From Flexivirga oryzae (GTDB lineage: Bacteria; Actinomycetota; Actinomycetes; Actinomycetales; Dermatophilaceae), in the NCBI RefSeq assembly GCF_014190805.1, contig NZ_JACHVQ010000001.1:124001-188000 (forward strand): DNA of 64,000 bases, in the 5' to 3' direction. The notes beneath the pieces are model-generated. The model did not search any database. It saw only the letters and a list, made by a program, of their open reading frames with translations, and was not told where the DNA came from. Positions 1 through 9,247 of this stretch are shown one piece after another; the first letter of the stretch is position 1; every line of letters begins with the position of its first letter. Position numbers and translations under genes: made by a program.

Positions 1-286
1 ATACCGAGGTCACCGAGTTCGCAGTCATCGCGACGTCGTTGCCATCCGCAAGGGTGGTGATCACGCAGACACCGGTTGCTAGACATCCCATCGCGTCACG
101 GAGGGAGCGAGGTGTCACCGGCTCGGCTTGGCGCGACTCCGGGGCGCCACTCGCGTCGACGGCGGTCGACGCGAACCGCAGGGCCACCGTCGCCGCGTCG
201 ACGTAGGTGGCCACGGCATCCTCCGGATAGTCGTCTGAGGGGGGTGGCTCGGAAAGCCATCCCTCCGTGACCGGCGGCCGCACCAT
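1..286 (-). CDS. Flavin reductase-like domain protein, partial (runs off left edge)
   Basis: Read from an ATG at 286-284, the minus strand stays open to base 1, giving about 95 residues. After a variable, acidic and Ala-rich N-terminus of about 60 residues comes RDAMGCLATGVCVITT and then MTANSVTSV. This is the signature start of the flavin reductase / FMN-binding split-barrel family (HpaC/DIM6-NtaB type), with its ATGV-V-TT and G-T-NS-TSVS segments. Members reduce FMN or FAD with NAD(P)H or bind flavin for a partner monooxygenase; which applies here cannot be told from a fragment. The N-terminal extension before the domain is unusually long, so the true start could be further downstream. It is divergent from the acyltransferase gene at 486. 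Confidence 0.75.
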   Translation of the reverse strand, partial: MVRPPVTEGWLSEPPPSDDYPEDAVATYVDAATVALRFASTAVDASGAPESRQAEPVTPRSLRDAMGCLATGVCVITTLADGNDVAMTANSVTSV

Positions 287-485
287 GAAACTCAGCCTAC
301 CCTGAGCGCGGAATAGAGTGTCGGCGAACGTCGACTGATCGTGGTTCAGGGGCCGGAAACTCGCGATCCCTGGTTGTGTTTGTGGCATTCAACCCGTCTG
401 ATTGCAATTTCTCCGCAACGCGACGGACGGGCCCGTAAGGTGAATACTCCGAACCACGAGGCAGCCGCCGCGAAAGAGGGGGGCC

Positions 486-1643
486 ATGCGACCACATGCC
501 GGGTTGACGACCACGAGATATGCGACGGTACCGATCGGCAGCAGACTGTCCGGGGCGGACAACGCACTCAACTTTCTTCGTCTCGTGCTGGCGAGCGCAG
601 TGATCGTCGCGCACACGTGGCCGGTGGGTGGGTTCGGCACCGCACCCGCATTCGCTGGTATGAGCAGCGGAACCTGGGCCGTGGCGGGCTTTTTCAGCAT
701 CAGCGGCTACCTGATCGCGGGGTCGCGCCTGAGGTCGCGGTTCTGGGACTACCTATCTCGCCGTGCCTTGCGGATTTTCCCTGGTTTCTGGGTGTGTCTC
801 ATCGTGATTGCGTTCGGATTCGCACCACTTTCTCGTGTCTTGGGTGCTCCGGGTTCCTGGTCACCCGTGGACGGCGTTCGTTTTGTCGTCGTCAATATCT
901 ATCTCAATATCCACGAGTACAACGTCGGCAGTACGATCCACGGCAACCCATACCCGCTGACGTGGGATGATAGTTTGTGGACGCTGTTCTGGGAATTCAG
1001 TGCATATCTCGTGGTTGGCGGACTGTTGGGACTTGCGATTTTCCGACGCCGGATGGCGACGTGTTTTGCAGCGCTTCTGATTCTTACGACCTCCGCGTAC
1101 TATCTCGCGGAGGCCATGCACATCACTTCCGGGTATGTGCTGAATGGATCCCGTCTCGGTGCGTCGTTTGTTGCAGGCGTTCTGCTTTACTCCCTGAAGG
1201 ATCGGTTGCCGGCCTCGCCACGGTTGTTCATTCTCTCCCTCGCCCTCCTTCTCGGCATCGGACTCGCGGGTCTGCCCAACTTGCTAGTTGCGCTGCCTTT
1301 CGCCTATGCGCTGCTCTACCTCGGTGGCACTTTGCCTACGCGGATCGGTGCGCGGAATGATGTGAGCTACGGGGTATACATATACGCGTTCCCTATTCAA
1401 CAACTGCTCGCCACTCAGAATCTTCAACGTGCCGGTGAGCTGGTCTTCATCGTCGTGGCGTTCGTCCTTACCCTTCCGTTTGCCTGGCTCTCGTGGCGGT
1501 TGGTCGAGCGGCCCGGGATGAAACTCCGAAAGAAACTTCGTCGCCGGAGACGTGTCCCGATCACGAGTGTTCCTGTGACGGGAATGGAAGCCCCTGTCGG
1601 GCCCGATTCACTTGGTGGTAGTGGGACTGGCACGGACCTGTGA
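486..1643 (+). CDS. Acyltransferase 3 family membrane protein (OafA-like)
   Basis: The 385-residue product opens its catalytic region with NALNFLRLVLASAVIVAHTW. This is the family-3 acyltransferase motif (R near the first membrane segment, followed by the active-site H). About ten hydrophobic segments follow, and it ends with the family's usual ERPGMKLRKKLRRR junction and a basic tail. Such proteins move acetyl or other acyl groups across the membrane onto extracytoplasmic polysaccharides. The ATG at 486 is preceded by a purine-rich GAAAGAGGGGGG. Its stop overlaps the start of the next gene, so it is probably translated together with the endonuclease/exonuclease/phosphatase-family gene. Confidence 0.88.
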   Translation: MRPHAGLTTTRYATVPIGSRLSGADNALNFLRLVLASAVIVAHTWPVGGFGTAPAFAGMSSGTWAVAGFFSISGYLIAGSRLRSRFWDYLSRRALRIFPGFWVCLIVIAFGFAPLSRVLGAPGSWSPVDGVRFVVVNIYLNIHEYNVGSTIHGNPYPLTWDDSLWTLFWEFSAYLVVGGLLGLAIFRRRMATCFAALLILTTSAYYLAEAMHITSGYVLNGSRLGASFVAGVLLYSLKDRLPASPRLFILSLALLLGIGLAGLPNLLVALPFAYALLYLGGTLPTRIGARNDVSYGVYIYAFPIQQLLATQNLQRAGELVFIVVAFVLTLPFAWLSWRLVERPGMKLRKKLRRRRRVPITSVPVTGMEAPVGPDSLGGSGTGTDL

Positions 1644-2656
1644 TGTCAGCAATCTCGCGTGCACCCGCGCTGCGTGCGTTGCTGTGGTTGGCAGCGATCT
1701 GGTGTGCCGTGCTTGCGGTCATCTTGACGCCGATGCATTGGATCGATGTACCGGCGCCGCGACTGATCGAACTAGCGTCCTTCACTCCGCTCGGGACTCC
1801 CTTCGCGTTGGTCTCACTGCTCCTCGCGGTCCTTCTTCTTGTCGCAGACCGATCCCGGCGGGTGGCGGCGTCTGGGCTCACAACGGCAGTTGCGGCGATC
1901 CTCGCCCTTCATGTGTGGTGGCTGGCACCGCTTTACGTTGGACACCGGCCGGTGACAACCGGCGACGGGCTCACAGTCTTCAGCCAGAACTTCGAATATG
2001 GTGACGTAACCGACTTGGCGCAATTGGTGCGCGCACAACACGTCGATGTGCTTGTCCTCACCGACATCGGTAGCGAGCGGATCGCGGAGGTCCTGAAGAC
2101 CGACATACCAAGCCTCCTGCCCTACTCCATCGGAACCAGACCCGATCAGACGATCTCATCGGTCATCTTCAGCCGTTTCCCGATGGACCACTTGGGAAGT
2201 GGGTCGCATTCGACGCATGCGGACACCGTGCGGCTGCACACTCCCTCGCTTGGCGAGGTCACTCTTGTCGCTGTCCACCCGCAGCCGCCATATACGGCAC
2301 GATGGCGTATCGACTACCGCGCGCTGACCGCGTATCTGCGCGTCGCGGTACCGCAGCCCGCATCACAACCGACTGTCATCGCGGGCGACTTCAATGCGAC
2401 GACCGACAACGTGCCGTTCCGCCATCTTCTGGACTTGGGCTTCACGGACGCCCTGACCGACACGCGCGGGGGGTTTCAACCCACCTGGCCGGACTCGTCG
2501 GCGCGGCGCTATTTCGGCGTTCCCGTACCGAGGCTCGTCACGATCGACCATATCCTCACGTCTGCTCAACTTGCTGCGTCACGGTTCACGACCGTGCATG
2601 TTCGCGGCTCTGACCACAGCGGTATCGTCGCCCACCTGGCGAGTCGAGTGAATTGA
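1643..2656 (+). CDS. Endonuclease/exonuclease/phosphatase-family membrane protein
   Basis: Three N-terminal hydrophobic segments (about residues 8-95) anchor a domain of the EEP superfamily. Visible landmarks are SQNFEYGD (metal site 1), HPQPP, VIAGDFNATTD (the GDFN motif), TIDHIL and GSDHSGIV (the catalytic SDH). The fold covers DNase I-like nucleases and phosphodiesterases. Membrane-anchored forms in actinobacteria face outward and their substrate is generally unknown. The ATG at 1643 overlaps the upstream stop (TGATG); a GTG at 1640 is an alternative. Its place in the polysaccharide locus suggests action on a cell-envelope phosphodiester or phosphate, which is inference. Confidence 0.82.
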   Translation: MSAISRAPALRALLWLAAIWCAVLAVILTPMHWIDVPAPRLIELASFTPLGTPFALVSLLLAVLLLVADRSRRVAASGLTTAVAAILALHVWWLAPLYVGHRPVTTGDGLTVFSQNFEYGDVTDLAQLVRAQHVDVLVLTDIGSERIAEVLKTDIPSLLPYSIGTRPDQTISSVIFSRFPMDHLGSGSHSTHADTVRLHTPSLGEVTLVAVHPQPPYTARWRIDYRALTAYLRVAVPQPASQPTVIAGDFNATTDNVPFRHLLDLGFTDALTDTRGGFQPTWPDSSARRYFGVPVPRLVTIDHILTSAQLAASRFTTVHVRGSDHSGIVAHLASRVN

Positions 2657-2709
2657 TGCGATGAACACGTCTTCAACGGCATTGCAAGAGAGAGTGGGGA
2701 CAAGAAGCG

Positions 2710-3753
2710 ATGACGACTTGGCGGGAAGTCCCGTTCGGATCGATGGACAACACGATGCTCGATGCGTGGACCGAGATTCGCCAGCTGGTTCCTGCTTTGC
2801 ACGGACCGTTCTTCGACCCGGCTTTCGTTCGTGCGGTCCATGAAACGGTTGGGCCGGTGACGCTGCTGATCGGCCAGGAGAAGAACGGGGAAATTTCCAC
2901 GATCTGGCCAGTTCACCGACGGGGGGCGCGCGTCATCCCAGTCGGCTGGCCGGGTGCTGACTTCCAAGGTCCGCTGTGCCGCTCCACGGTGGACCCGACC
3001 GAGATGCTCACGGCGATCGGCGCCCGCACCCTGTTCTTTGACCACCTCCTGCGCGGTCTGGGTGTGCCCGAGCAGGTGGTTCATACCTGGCGACCTTCTC
3101 CCTACTTGGATGTCACGGGGGGATTGGATGGCTACCTCGGCAGGGCGAGCCGCAGTGGCCGAGACAACCTGTCACAGGCACGACGGCGGGCTCGCAAGGC
3201 ATCGGCAGAGTTGGGTGAGCTTCGATTTACCCCTGAGTCAACGTCATTCGCGCTACTGGGCGAACTCATCCGGCTCAAGCGACGTCAGTACGCCGCCACC
3301 GGGTCGGGAGATTTTTTCGCTGAGAGTGGCCATCGCGAGTTACTGGAGCACCTGTTCCTGTCGAGCAGCGAAAATTTCGCCGGTGTGCTGTCCGCGGTCC
3401 ACTGCGGCGACACGTTGCTGGCGGCCCACTTCGGTTTGCGTGCGAACGGTGTTCTGCACTGGTGGTTCCCCGTGTATGAGCCGGAAGTCGCTCGATTCAG
3501 CCCGGGATGGATCCTGCTACGCGAACTCATCTCCGCAGCACCGAGTCTCGGCGTCGACCGCATCGATCTTGGACGTGGCGATGACGAGTACAAGCGTCGC
3601 GCCAAGACGGGGGAAGTCTTTGTCGGTAAAGCTACTATCTCCACCTCGCGGACTGTCCGCTTGGCTCGAGCGGCGAATGACGTCGCTCGGGGTGCGGTGC
3701 GGAGGTCGGGCCTTGCGCCACGAGTTCGACGGGCCCTCAGAACGCGTCGATGA
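2710..3753 (+). CDS. GNAT/FemAB-like N-acyltransferase (BioF2/CelD type)
   Basis: A 347-residue soluble protein. Residues about 140-320 carry the Acetyltransf_6 pattern: a basic helix SGRDNLSQARRRARKA, then LIRLKRRQYAATGSGDFF, then LLAAHFGLRANGVLHWWFPVY, and finally VDRIDLGRGDDEYKRRAKTG, the typical D-G-E-YK end motif. Relatives are common in exopolysaccharide loci and are thought to transfer an acyl group to an amino sugar. It lies 53 bases after the EEP gene on the same strand and ends 6 bases short of the convergent glycosyltransferase gene. The acceptor cannot be deduced from sequence. Confidence 0.8.
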   Translation: MTTWREVPFGSMDNTMLDAWTEIRQLVPALHGPFFDPAFVRAVHETVGPVTLLIGQEKNGEISTIWPVHRRGARVIPVGWPGADFQGPLCRSTVDPTEMLTAIGARTLFFDHLLRGLGVPEQVVHTWRPSPYLDVTGGLDGYLGRASRSGRDNLSQARRRARKASAELGELRFTPESTSFALLGELIRLKRRQYAATGSGDFFAESGHRELLEHLFLSSSENFAGVLSAVHCGDTLLAAHFGLRANGVLHWWFPVYEPEVARFSPGWILLRELISAAPSLGVDRIDLGRGDDEYKRRAKTGEVFVGKATISTSRTVRLARAANDVARGAVRRSGLAPRVRRALRTRR

Positions 3754-3759
3754 AGCGGC

Positions 3760-4683
3760 TCACAAGGATCGGAGCCAGTCAGGGCCGGGCATGGCCCGCA
3801 TACGTCGTCTGCTGAGCAGGACGCGCACCGCGGCCTTGCTTTCCGCCCGCCCAGAGGTCGCTCTGAGTAATTCACCGACAACAGAGCAGAGGTAGAAGGT
3901 TGCCGCGGCTGGGACCGCGTGCCTACGGCTGTACAGCACAACCCGGTTTCGGCAGGCGAGGGCCGACCGGACCGGGTCACCGCGTGAGCCTTCGAGATGG
4001 GTAGCGCTCGCAGCAGGGACGAACACTGTGGCAAAGCCGATGTCGCTGGCGCGGAGCGCGAACTCCGTCTCCTCTGAGAACAGAAAAAAGCTCTCGTCCC
4101 AAGGTCCAGTTGCTTCGATGCACTCGCGGCTGATCAGTTGTGTGGAACCTTCCGCCCAATCGGTGCGTGTCGATGTCTCGTACTTGCTCGGGTCGTAGAC
4201 GGTCTCGCCGATATCCCGGACGCGTGCGAGGCGACGTGAGCCGATCGCCGTCTCGAGAAACGCTGACCGCAAGGACGGCTCGCGGCGCATCGAATAGATG
4301 AGGTTGCCGTTTCCATCCGACAGACGCGGAACCGCGATCCCGACACCGGGTGTCCGGAGGGCCTGCAGGAGATGTTGCCCGCACCCGCTCTCCAGTCGCA
4401 CGTCTGGGTTGAGGATCAGGTAGGCCGTCGCTGCCGGGTCGGCCGCCGCGATCCCAGCGTTGATTCCGGCCGAGTACCCGCCATTTCGTCCGGTTTGAAC
4501 AACGCGCACGTTTGGAAGCTGACGCGCCAAATCAGCGCTGTCATCAGTTGAGTTGTTGTCGACGACGACGACGGAGTAGGGAATCGGATCCAGCCCACTG
4601 GAGAGCGATTGGCCCAGCCCAACGAGCAGATCGGCGCTGTTGTAGGTGACAACGATGAGCGCGATGTGCTCAGCTTTCGTCAC
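3760..4683 (-). CDS. Glycosyltransferase family 2 (rhamnosyltransferase-like)
   Basis: The domain starts almost at once with IALIVVTYNSADLL, followed by VVVVDNNSTDDSADLA, RNGGYSAGINAGI and the metal-binding LNPDVRLE. This is the GT-A arrangement of WbbL/RfbF-type inverting glycosyltransferases. The frame is open up to 4947, but the first 88 codons encode a low-complexity Arg/Ala stretch with no family similarity. I place the start at the GTG at 4683-4681, preceded by GAGGAAGCGAGAG, giving about 307 residues. The gene points toward, and nearly touches, the convergent GNAT gene. Sugar specificity is unknown. Confidence 0.85.
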   Translation of the reverse strand: MTKAEHIALIVVTYNSADLLVGLGQSLSSGLDPIPYSVVVVDNNSTDDSADLARQLPNVRVVQTGRNGGYSAGINAGIAAADPAATAYLILNPDVRLESGCGQHLLQALRTPGVGIAVPRLSDGNGNLIYSMRREPSLRSAFLETAIGSRRLARVRDIGETVYDPSKYETSTRTDWAEGSTQLISRECIEATGPWDESFFLFSEETEFALRASDIGFATVFVPAASATHLEGSRGDPVRSALACRNRVVLYSRRHAVPAAATFYLCSVVGELLRATSGRAESKAAVRVLLSRRRMRAMPGPDWLRSL

Positions 4684-5151
4684 GGCGACTCTCGCTTCCT
4701 CGTTCGATCGACCCTCGACTCCAAGCACCGCCGCGGTGATGCTGCGCACACGCGCCAGCCGTCGATGCTGTTGACGACGATCAGTATGCTGCCAGGCACG
4801 CGGACGTGTGACAACGGCGTTCCGCGAGACGTTATGAGATATCCAATCGGCTTGAAAGTCAAGGGCATCCGCGGTAGGGGCGCTGGCGGCCGGTTCCACG
4901 GTCGGTCGCTGCCGAGATCGGCTATCGACGTATGCACCGGTGTCCAAGGAGCCAATGCATCGTAATTTTTGCAGGTGCGGGCTTCTTGGGTGTCATTACC
5001 ACGAAACGAGGGTCGAATGACGAAACGCGTGGATATGATGTCTCCCGTTCGACGGTGAAACGGTCGCAACTCGTCTCGGGCAGACCGAGGCTCATCCATT
5101 CGTGCATGCACAACGCTTGTGCGTGCCAGAGTCCATTCCTTGGGGGCCCAC
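4684..5151. other. Divergent intergenic region, no gene recognised
   Basis: This 468-base gap separates the minus-strand glycosyltransferase from the plus-strand sugar dehydrogenase. It must hold the start signals of both. No convincing coding frame, hairpin or repeat was seen; the open frames crossing it lack family motifs. Confidence 0.6.
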
Positions 5152-6471
5152 ATGAAGGTCGCGGTATTCGGTCTTGGCTATGTCGGGGCAGTGACGGCTG
5201 CCGGCCTTGCAGCTCGAGGGCATCGCGTCGTCGGTGTCGATGTCGACACGCACAAGGTCGATCTGATAGCGCACGGCCAGAGTCCAGTGGTCGAGCCGGG
5301 GATTGATGATCTGATGCGCGAGGGCGTTGCTTCGGGCCGGCTCTCCGCGTCACAGGACGCGCGCGTTGCCCTCGACGGTGCCGACGTTTCGCTGCTTTGT
5401 GTCGGCACACCATCCACATCGCGGGGCGCCACGGATCTCACCTTCATCAGCCGGGCTGTCCGGGACATTCGAGACGCGATGACGGTCGTCTCGCCGCCGC
5501 GGACCGGCCACCACAGCGTGGTGGTCCGCAGCACCGTTCCTCCCGGCACCGGCCGTGACGTCGTCGCGCCCGTCTTCTCCGACAAACTCCCCGCCGGCTG
5601 GAGCGTCGGAACTGCGATGTGTCCGGAATTCCTGAGGGAGGGCGCTGGAGTCGCGGACTTCTTCGACCCGCCGTTCGTCGTCGTCGGCACGACCGACGCC
5701 GAGACGCATCGCTCGCTTGACGAATTGTTCGCGTTCCTGGAAATCCCCCTTCACCACGTCACCGTGGAGACGGCGGAAGCGCTGAAGTACGCCTGCAATG
5801 CTTTCCACGCAACCAAGGTCGCGTTCGCCAACGAGATTGCACGGGTGTTCCGCCCATATGGCGTCGACTCCCGCGAGGTCATGAGGATCTTCTGCGAGGA
5901 CACAAAGCTGAACATTTCACCGACGTACCTCCGCCCAGGTTTTGCCTTCGGGGGTTCCTGTCTGCCGAAGGACCTCCGGTCACTGCAGCACTTGGCCAGG
6001 ACGAGCGGTGTGGAGGCTCCACTGCTTGTCGGCACGACCACGAGCAATGAGATCTCCGTCCGCGAGGTGGTCGATCGTGTCGTCGCCGCGGATGGCCGCC
6101 GGGTCGCATTGTTGGGTCTGAGCTTCAAGTCGGACACCGATGACCTGCGTGAGAGTCCGAACGTCGAGCTGGCGGAGCGGCTCGTGGGTAAGGGCTTCGA
6201 TGTTCGGATCTACGATCCGATCATCAACCCCGAGCGGTTGATCGGCACGAACCGCGCGCACATCATGGCCCGTCTCCCGCACTTGGACCGGCTGTTGACG
6301 AACTCTCCCGAGGAGGCTCTTGACGAGGCTGATGTGGCGCTCGTCACCTCGACTGGCACCGAGGTGGTCGAGGCGTTACAGCACAACTCACCAGGACTCC
6401 TGATCGATCTCAGCGGTCGCCTCGGCAGCGATGTGGAGGATGTGCCCGGCTATCAGGGAGTGGGCTGGTGA
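5152..6471 (+). CDS. UDP-glucose/GDP-mannose 6-dehydrogenase family enzyme
   Basis: The Rossmann start MKVAVFGLGYVGAVTAAGLA begins at the ATG at 5152, preceded by TGGGGG; upstream in-frame codons add a tail with no homology. The catalytic loop GGSCLPKDLRSL contains the nucleophilic Cys. MCPEFLREGAGVADFFDPP resembles the AlgD (GDP-mannose 6-dehydrogenase) version more than the UDP-glucose version, though substrate cannot be fixed from this. The enzyme oxidises the C6 hydroxyl of a nucleotide sugar twice, using NAD, to make a uronate donor. It heads an overlapping run of four genes (5152-9219), which predicts uronic acid in the polymer. Confidence 0.88.
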   Translation: MKVAVFGLGYVGAVTAAGLAARGHRVVGVDVDTHKVDLIAHGQSPVVEPGIDDLMREGVASGRLSASQDARVALDGADVSLLCVGTPSTSRGATDLTFISRAVRDIRDAMTVVSPPRTGHHSVVVRSTVPPGTGRDVVAPVFSDKLPAGWSVGTAMCPEFLREGAGVADFFDPPFVVVGTTDAETHRSLDELFAFLEIPLHHVTVETAEALKYACNAFHATKVAFANEIARVFRPYGVDSREVMRIFCEDTKLNISPTYLRPGFAFGGSCLPKDLRSLQHLARTSGVEAPLLVGTTTSNEISVREVVDRVVAADGRRVALLGLSFKSDTDDLRESPNVELAERLVGKGFDVRIYDPIINPERLIGTNRAHIMARLPHLDRLLTNSPEEALDEADVALVTSTGTEVVEALQHNSPGLLIDLSGRLGSDVEDVPGYQGVGW

Positions 6472-7676
6472 CTGCTGCTGACGCGCCCCGCGTTCTCATC
6501 ATCGTGCAAAACCTGCCAGTGCCGTTTGACCGGCGGGTTTGGTTGGAGTGCCTGGCATTGCGCGATGTGGGCTACGACGTCACGGTCATCTGCCCGCAGG
6601 GCCGCGGGACTGGCGCATTTCAGGTGATCGATGGCATCACGATCCGCGCTTATCCGCCATATGCACCCGGTGGGAGCGCGCTGAGTTACGTCGCCGAGTA
6701 CGCATACTCATTCACAGCGACCGCCTATCAGCTGGCGCGAGTTCGCAGGGCTGGCCGATTCCAGGTTATGCAGGCCTGCAACCCGCCGGACATCTTCTGG
6801 CCGCTCGCCAAACTGCTGCGGCGAGTGGACGGCACCCGGTTCGTGTTTGATCACCACGATCTGTCACCAGAGCTGTATCGTTCGCGATTCCCGGAAGGTG
6901 CGAGGCTCCCCTTGCGGGGGCTGTATGCGCTGGAGCGGGCCACCTTCCGTACAGCCGATCGTGTCACCTCGACCAACGAGTCGTATGCCGCCATCGCTCG
7001 CAGCCGCGGCGGCAAGGACGCCAGCCGGGTCACCGTTGTGCGCACTGGCCCAGATCCGGACCGGCTGAAGCCCGCCGAGGCGGACCCGGACCGTCGTCGC
7101 GGCAGGCGTTACCTCGTTGCGTACATAGGAGTCATGGGACCACAAGACGGCGTCGACCTCGCGCTGGAGGCGGCGAACATCGTTGTCAATCAGCTTGGTC
7201 GAACGGATGTGTCGTTCACCCTCATCGGCGGGGGTGACTCCTGGGACGATTTGGTCGCACAGCGGGACAGGCTGGGTCTCCAGGACTATGTCGAGATGCC
7301 GGGTCGGGTCCCGGACGAATACGTCATCTCGGTGCTGTCATCTGCGGACCTCGGGCTGTCTCCAGACCCAAAGAATCCGTTGAACGACGTCTCCACGATG
7401 AACAAGACGATGGAGTACATGGCATTCGCGATGCCGGTTGTTGCGTTCGATCTGCGTGAGACCCGCGTCTCGGCCGCTGACGCTGCACGCTACGTCCCCG
7501 CAAACGATGTCGAGCTCTTCGCCAAGGAAATCGTTGGCCTGCTGGATGATGCTGAGACTCGGGCGATCATGGGCAAGAAAGGTCGCGAGCGGATCGAACG
7601 TGAACTCGCGTGGCAGCATCAGCGCACCGGGTACGTCAATGTCTTCGACGAACTGACGGGCCGTCGGGAACGCTGA
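6468..7676 (+). CDS. Glycosyltransferase family 4 (GT-B fold)
   Basis: The 402-residue product shows an N-terminal acceptor domain (VLIIVQNLPVPFDRRVWLE and VFDHHDLSPELY) and a C-terminal nucleotide-sugar domain. The latter contains YIGVMGPQDGVDLALEA, FTLIGGGDSWDDL, and a terminal NKTMEYMAFAMPVVAFDL in the position of the E-x7-E donor site. This is the organisation of retaining GT4 enzymes. It starts at a GTG inside the stop of the dehydrogenase gene (GTGA overlap), and its own stop overlaps the next ATG, so the genes form one translational unit. Confidence 0.88.
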   Translation: MTAADAPRVLIIVQNLPVPFDRRVWLECLALRDVGYDVTVICPQGRGTGAFQVIDGITIRAYPPYAPGGSALSYVAEYAYSFTATAYQLARVRRAGRFQVMQACNPPDIFWPLAKLLRRVDGTRFVFDHHDLSPELYRSRFPEGARLPLRGLYALERATFRTADRVTSTNESYAAIARSRGGKDASRVTVVRTGPDPDRLKPAEADPDRRRGRRYLVAYIGVMGPQDGVDLALEAANIVVNQLGRTDVSFTLIGGGDSWDDLVAQRDRLGLQDYVEMPGRVPDEYVISVLSSADLGLSPDPKNPLNDVSTMNKTMEYMAFAMPVVAFDLRETRVSAADAARYVPANDVELFAKEIVGLLDDAETRAIMGKKGRERIERELAWQHQRTGYVNVFDELTGRRER

Positions 7677-8536
7677 TGACGACCGTGTTGATCGCCGCAC
7701 ACAACGAGGCGGGCATCATCGGACGTACCCTCGATGGTCTGCTCAACGAGGGCGGGGATTCTTCCATCCGGGTTGTCGTGGCCGCGAATGGCTGCACCGA
7801 CGACACCGCGGCCGTCGCGCGGCGACGGCATGTGGAGGTCGTGGAAGTGGCCGAGCCCGGTAAGGCCGCTGCGCTGAACGCTGCCGAGCACGGGCTGATC
7901 GGATATCCACGTGTCTACCTCGACGCTGACGTGAACCTCACCCGAAGTGCTGTCGAGCAGCTTACGAGGGCGCTGCGTTCGGTCGACGACGACAGCTCGC
8001 AGCCGGCTGTTCTCGCGACGGTGCCGGCGCGCCGCGTCGATGCGTCGGGGAGCACTGTGTTGGTTCGGATGTATTACGCCGTGAACGCACGACATCCGGC
8101 ATACCAGACGGGCCTCTTCGGGCGAGGCGCGATCGCTCTCTCCGAAGACGGTCGACGGCGGTTCACCGAATTTCCTGAGATCATCGCAGACGACCTGTTC
8201 CTCGACTCGCTGTTCGGCCCGGGAGAAACGGCCGAGGTCGACAATGTGGTGAGCGTTGTGCGCGCGGTGCGCTCCACCCGCGACCTCGTTCGCCGGCTCG
8301 CAAGGGTACGTCGCGGGAATGCGCAATTGCGCGCGGCCGACGCAACGGGTCAAGTGCGGCGGGCGATGGGCCCCGGCTGGTTGGTTGCGGCTGCGCGCAC
8401 CGATCCGCGGATCATTCCGGGGGCTCTCGTCTATGCCGCGATCACCATCGCGGCTGAGGTGCAATCTCGGTGGGGCGGTGACGGTTGGGGCGCAGACCGG
8501 TCGACGAGCGATGCAGAGGCGGCGGTCATCCGATGA
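7676..8536 (+). CDS. Glycosyltransferase family 2
   Basis: From the ATG at 7676, which overlaps the preceding TGA, the product of 286 residues begins MTTVLIAAHNEAGIIGRTLD. It shows VVVAANGCTDDTAAVA, KAAALNAAE and YLDADVNLT (the D-x-D metal site), a GT-A fold. The segment EIIADDLFLDSLF fits the ED/DD catalytic-base region of GT2 enzymes. A short C-terminal hydrophobic segment may associate it with the membrane. Donor and acceptor are unknown. Confidence 0.85.
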   Translation: MTTVLIAAHNEAGIIGRTLDGLLNEGGDSSIRVVVAANGCTDDTAAVARRRHVEVVEVAEPGKAAALNAAEHGLIGYPRVYLDADVNLTRSAVEQLTRALRSVDDDSSQPAVLATVPARRVDASGSTVLVRMYYAVNARHPAYQTGLFGRGAIALSEDGRRRFTEFPEIIADDLFLDSLFGPGETAEVDNVVSVVRAVRSTRDLVRRLARVRRGNAQLRAADATGQVRRAMGPGWLVAAARTDPRIIPGALVYAAITIAAEVQSRWGGDGWGADRSTSDAEAAVIR

Positions 8537-9219
8537 GTTCCGCTCTTGCGCTCCCTGCTGGGCGCCGGGTGAATGTGTGCTTCCATGGCGTCGATCGTCC
8601 GCGGCGAGCACTGGAACACGGCGAAAACAAATACTGGGTCAGCCATGACGAGTTCTTGCGTCTGGCAGACGCATTCGCGACGTGGGACGCGCTTTCGCTG
8701 AGTTTTGACGATGGCAACGTTTCCGACGTCGAGATCGTGTTGCCCGCCTTGGTAGAGCGCGGTATGACCGCAACGTTCTTCGTGCTGGCCGGTCGACTGG
8801 ATCAACCTGGCAGCCTGACGACGGGGGACGTGCAAGAACTGGTCGAAGCCGGGATGACGGTCGGAAGTCACGGCTGGACGCACACTCCCTGGACCCGGCT
8901 CGACGGAGTCGAACTCGATCGCGAGGTCATTGACGCTCGTGACCTAATCGCCGAGATCACCGGTGCACCGGTCACGACTGCGGCCCTGCCGCTGGGCCAA
9001 TACAACCGAGCCGTGCTGAAGGCAGCACGACACGCTGGATACTCGACGCTGTTCACCAGTGACAGGCAGACCACGGGCGCGAACTCTTGGCGCCAGGCGC
9101 GATTCAGTGTGCAGAAGGGGACGACGCCGGAATCTCTGACGACTGCTGTCGCGACAGCGCTGGAGACACACCGAAGGGTCTACTCCACGCTCAAGCAGTT
9201 TCGCAAGAGTTGGTCGTGA
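8533..9219 (+). CDS. Polysaccharide deacetylase (NodB homology domain)
   Basis: The product is 228 residues from an ATG that overlaps the previous stop (ATGA). LSFDDGNVSDVE holds the paired aspartates of the NodB motif 1. ATFFVLAGRL follows, and VGSHGWTHTPW supplies the two metal-binding histidines of motif 2. Such carbohydrate esterase family 4 proteins remove N- or O-acetyl groups from polysaccharide or from a lipid-linked sugar. There is no signal peptide, so a cytoplasmic, precursor-level role is more likely than trimming of exported polymer. It is the last gene of the tightly overlapping set. Confidence 0.85.
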   Translation: MSSALALPAGRRVNVCFHGVDRPRRALEHGENKYWVSHDEFLRLADAFATWDALSLSFDDGNVSDVEIVLPALVERGMTATFFVLAGRLDQPGSLTTGDVQELVEAGMTVGSHGWTHTPWTRLDGVELDREVIDARDLIAEITGAPVTTAALPLGQYNRAVLKAARHAGYSTLFTSDRQTTGANSWRQARFSVQKGTTPESLTTAVATALETHRRVYSTLKQFRKSWS

Positions 9220-9247
9220 TCATGACATCGGGTCGCGAGCGGCTCGC

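Noticed and set aside
76..270. A 64-codon plus-strand frame at the left edge
   Set aside because: It is antisense to the flavin reductase-like gene, which carries the family signature.
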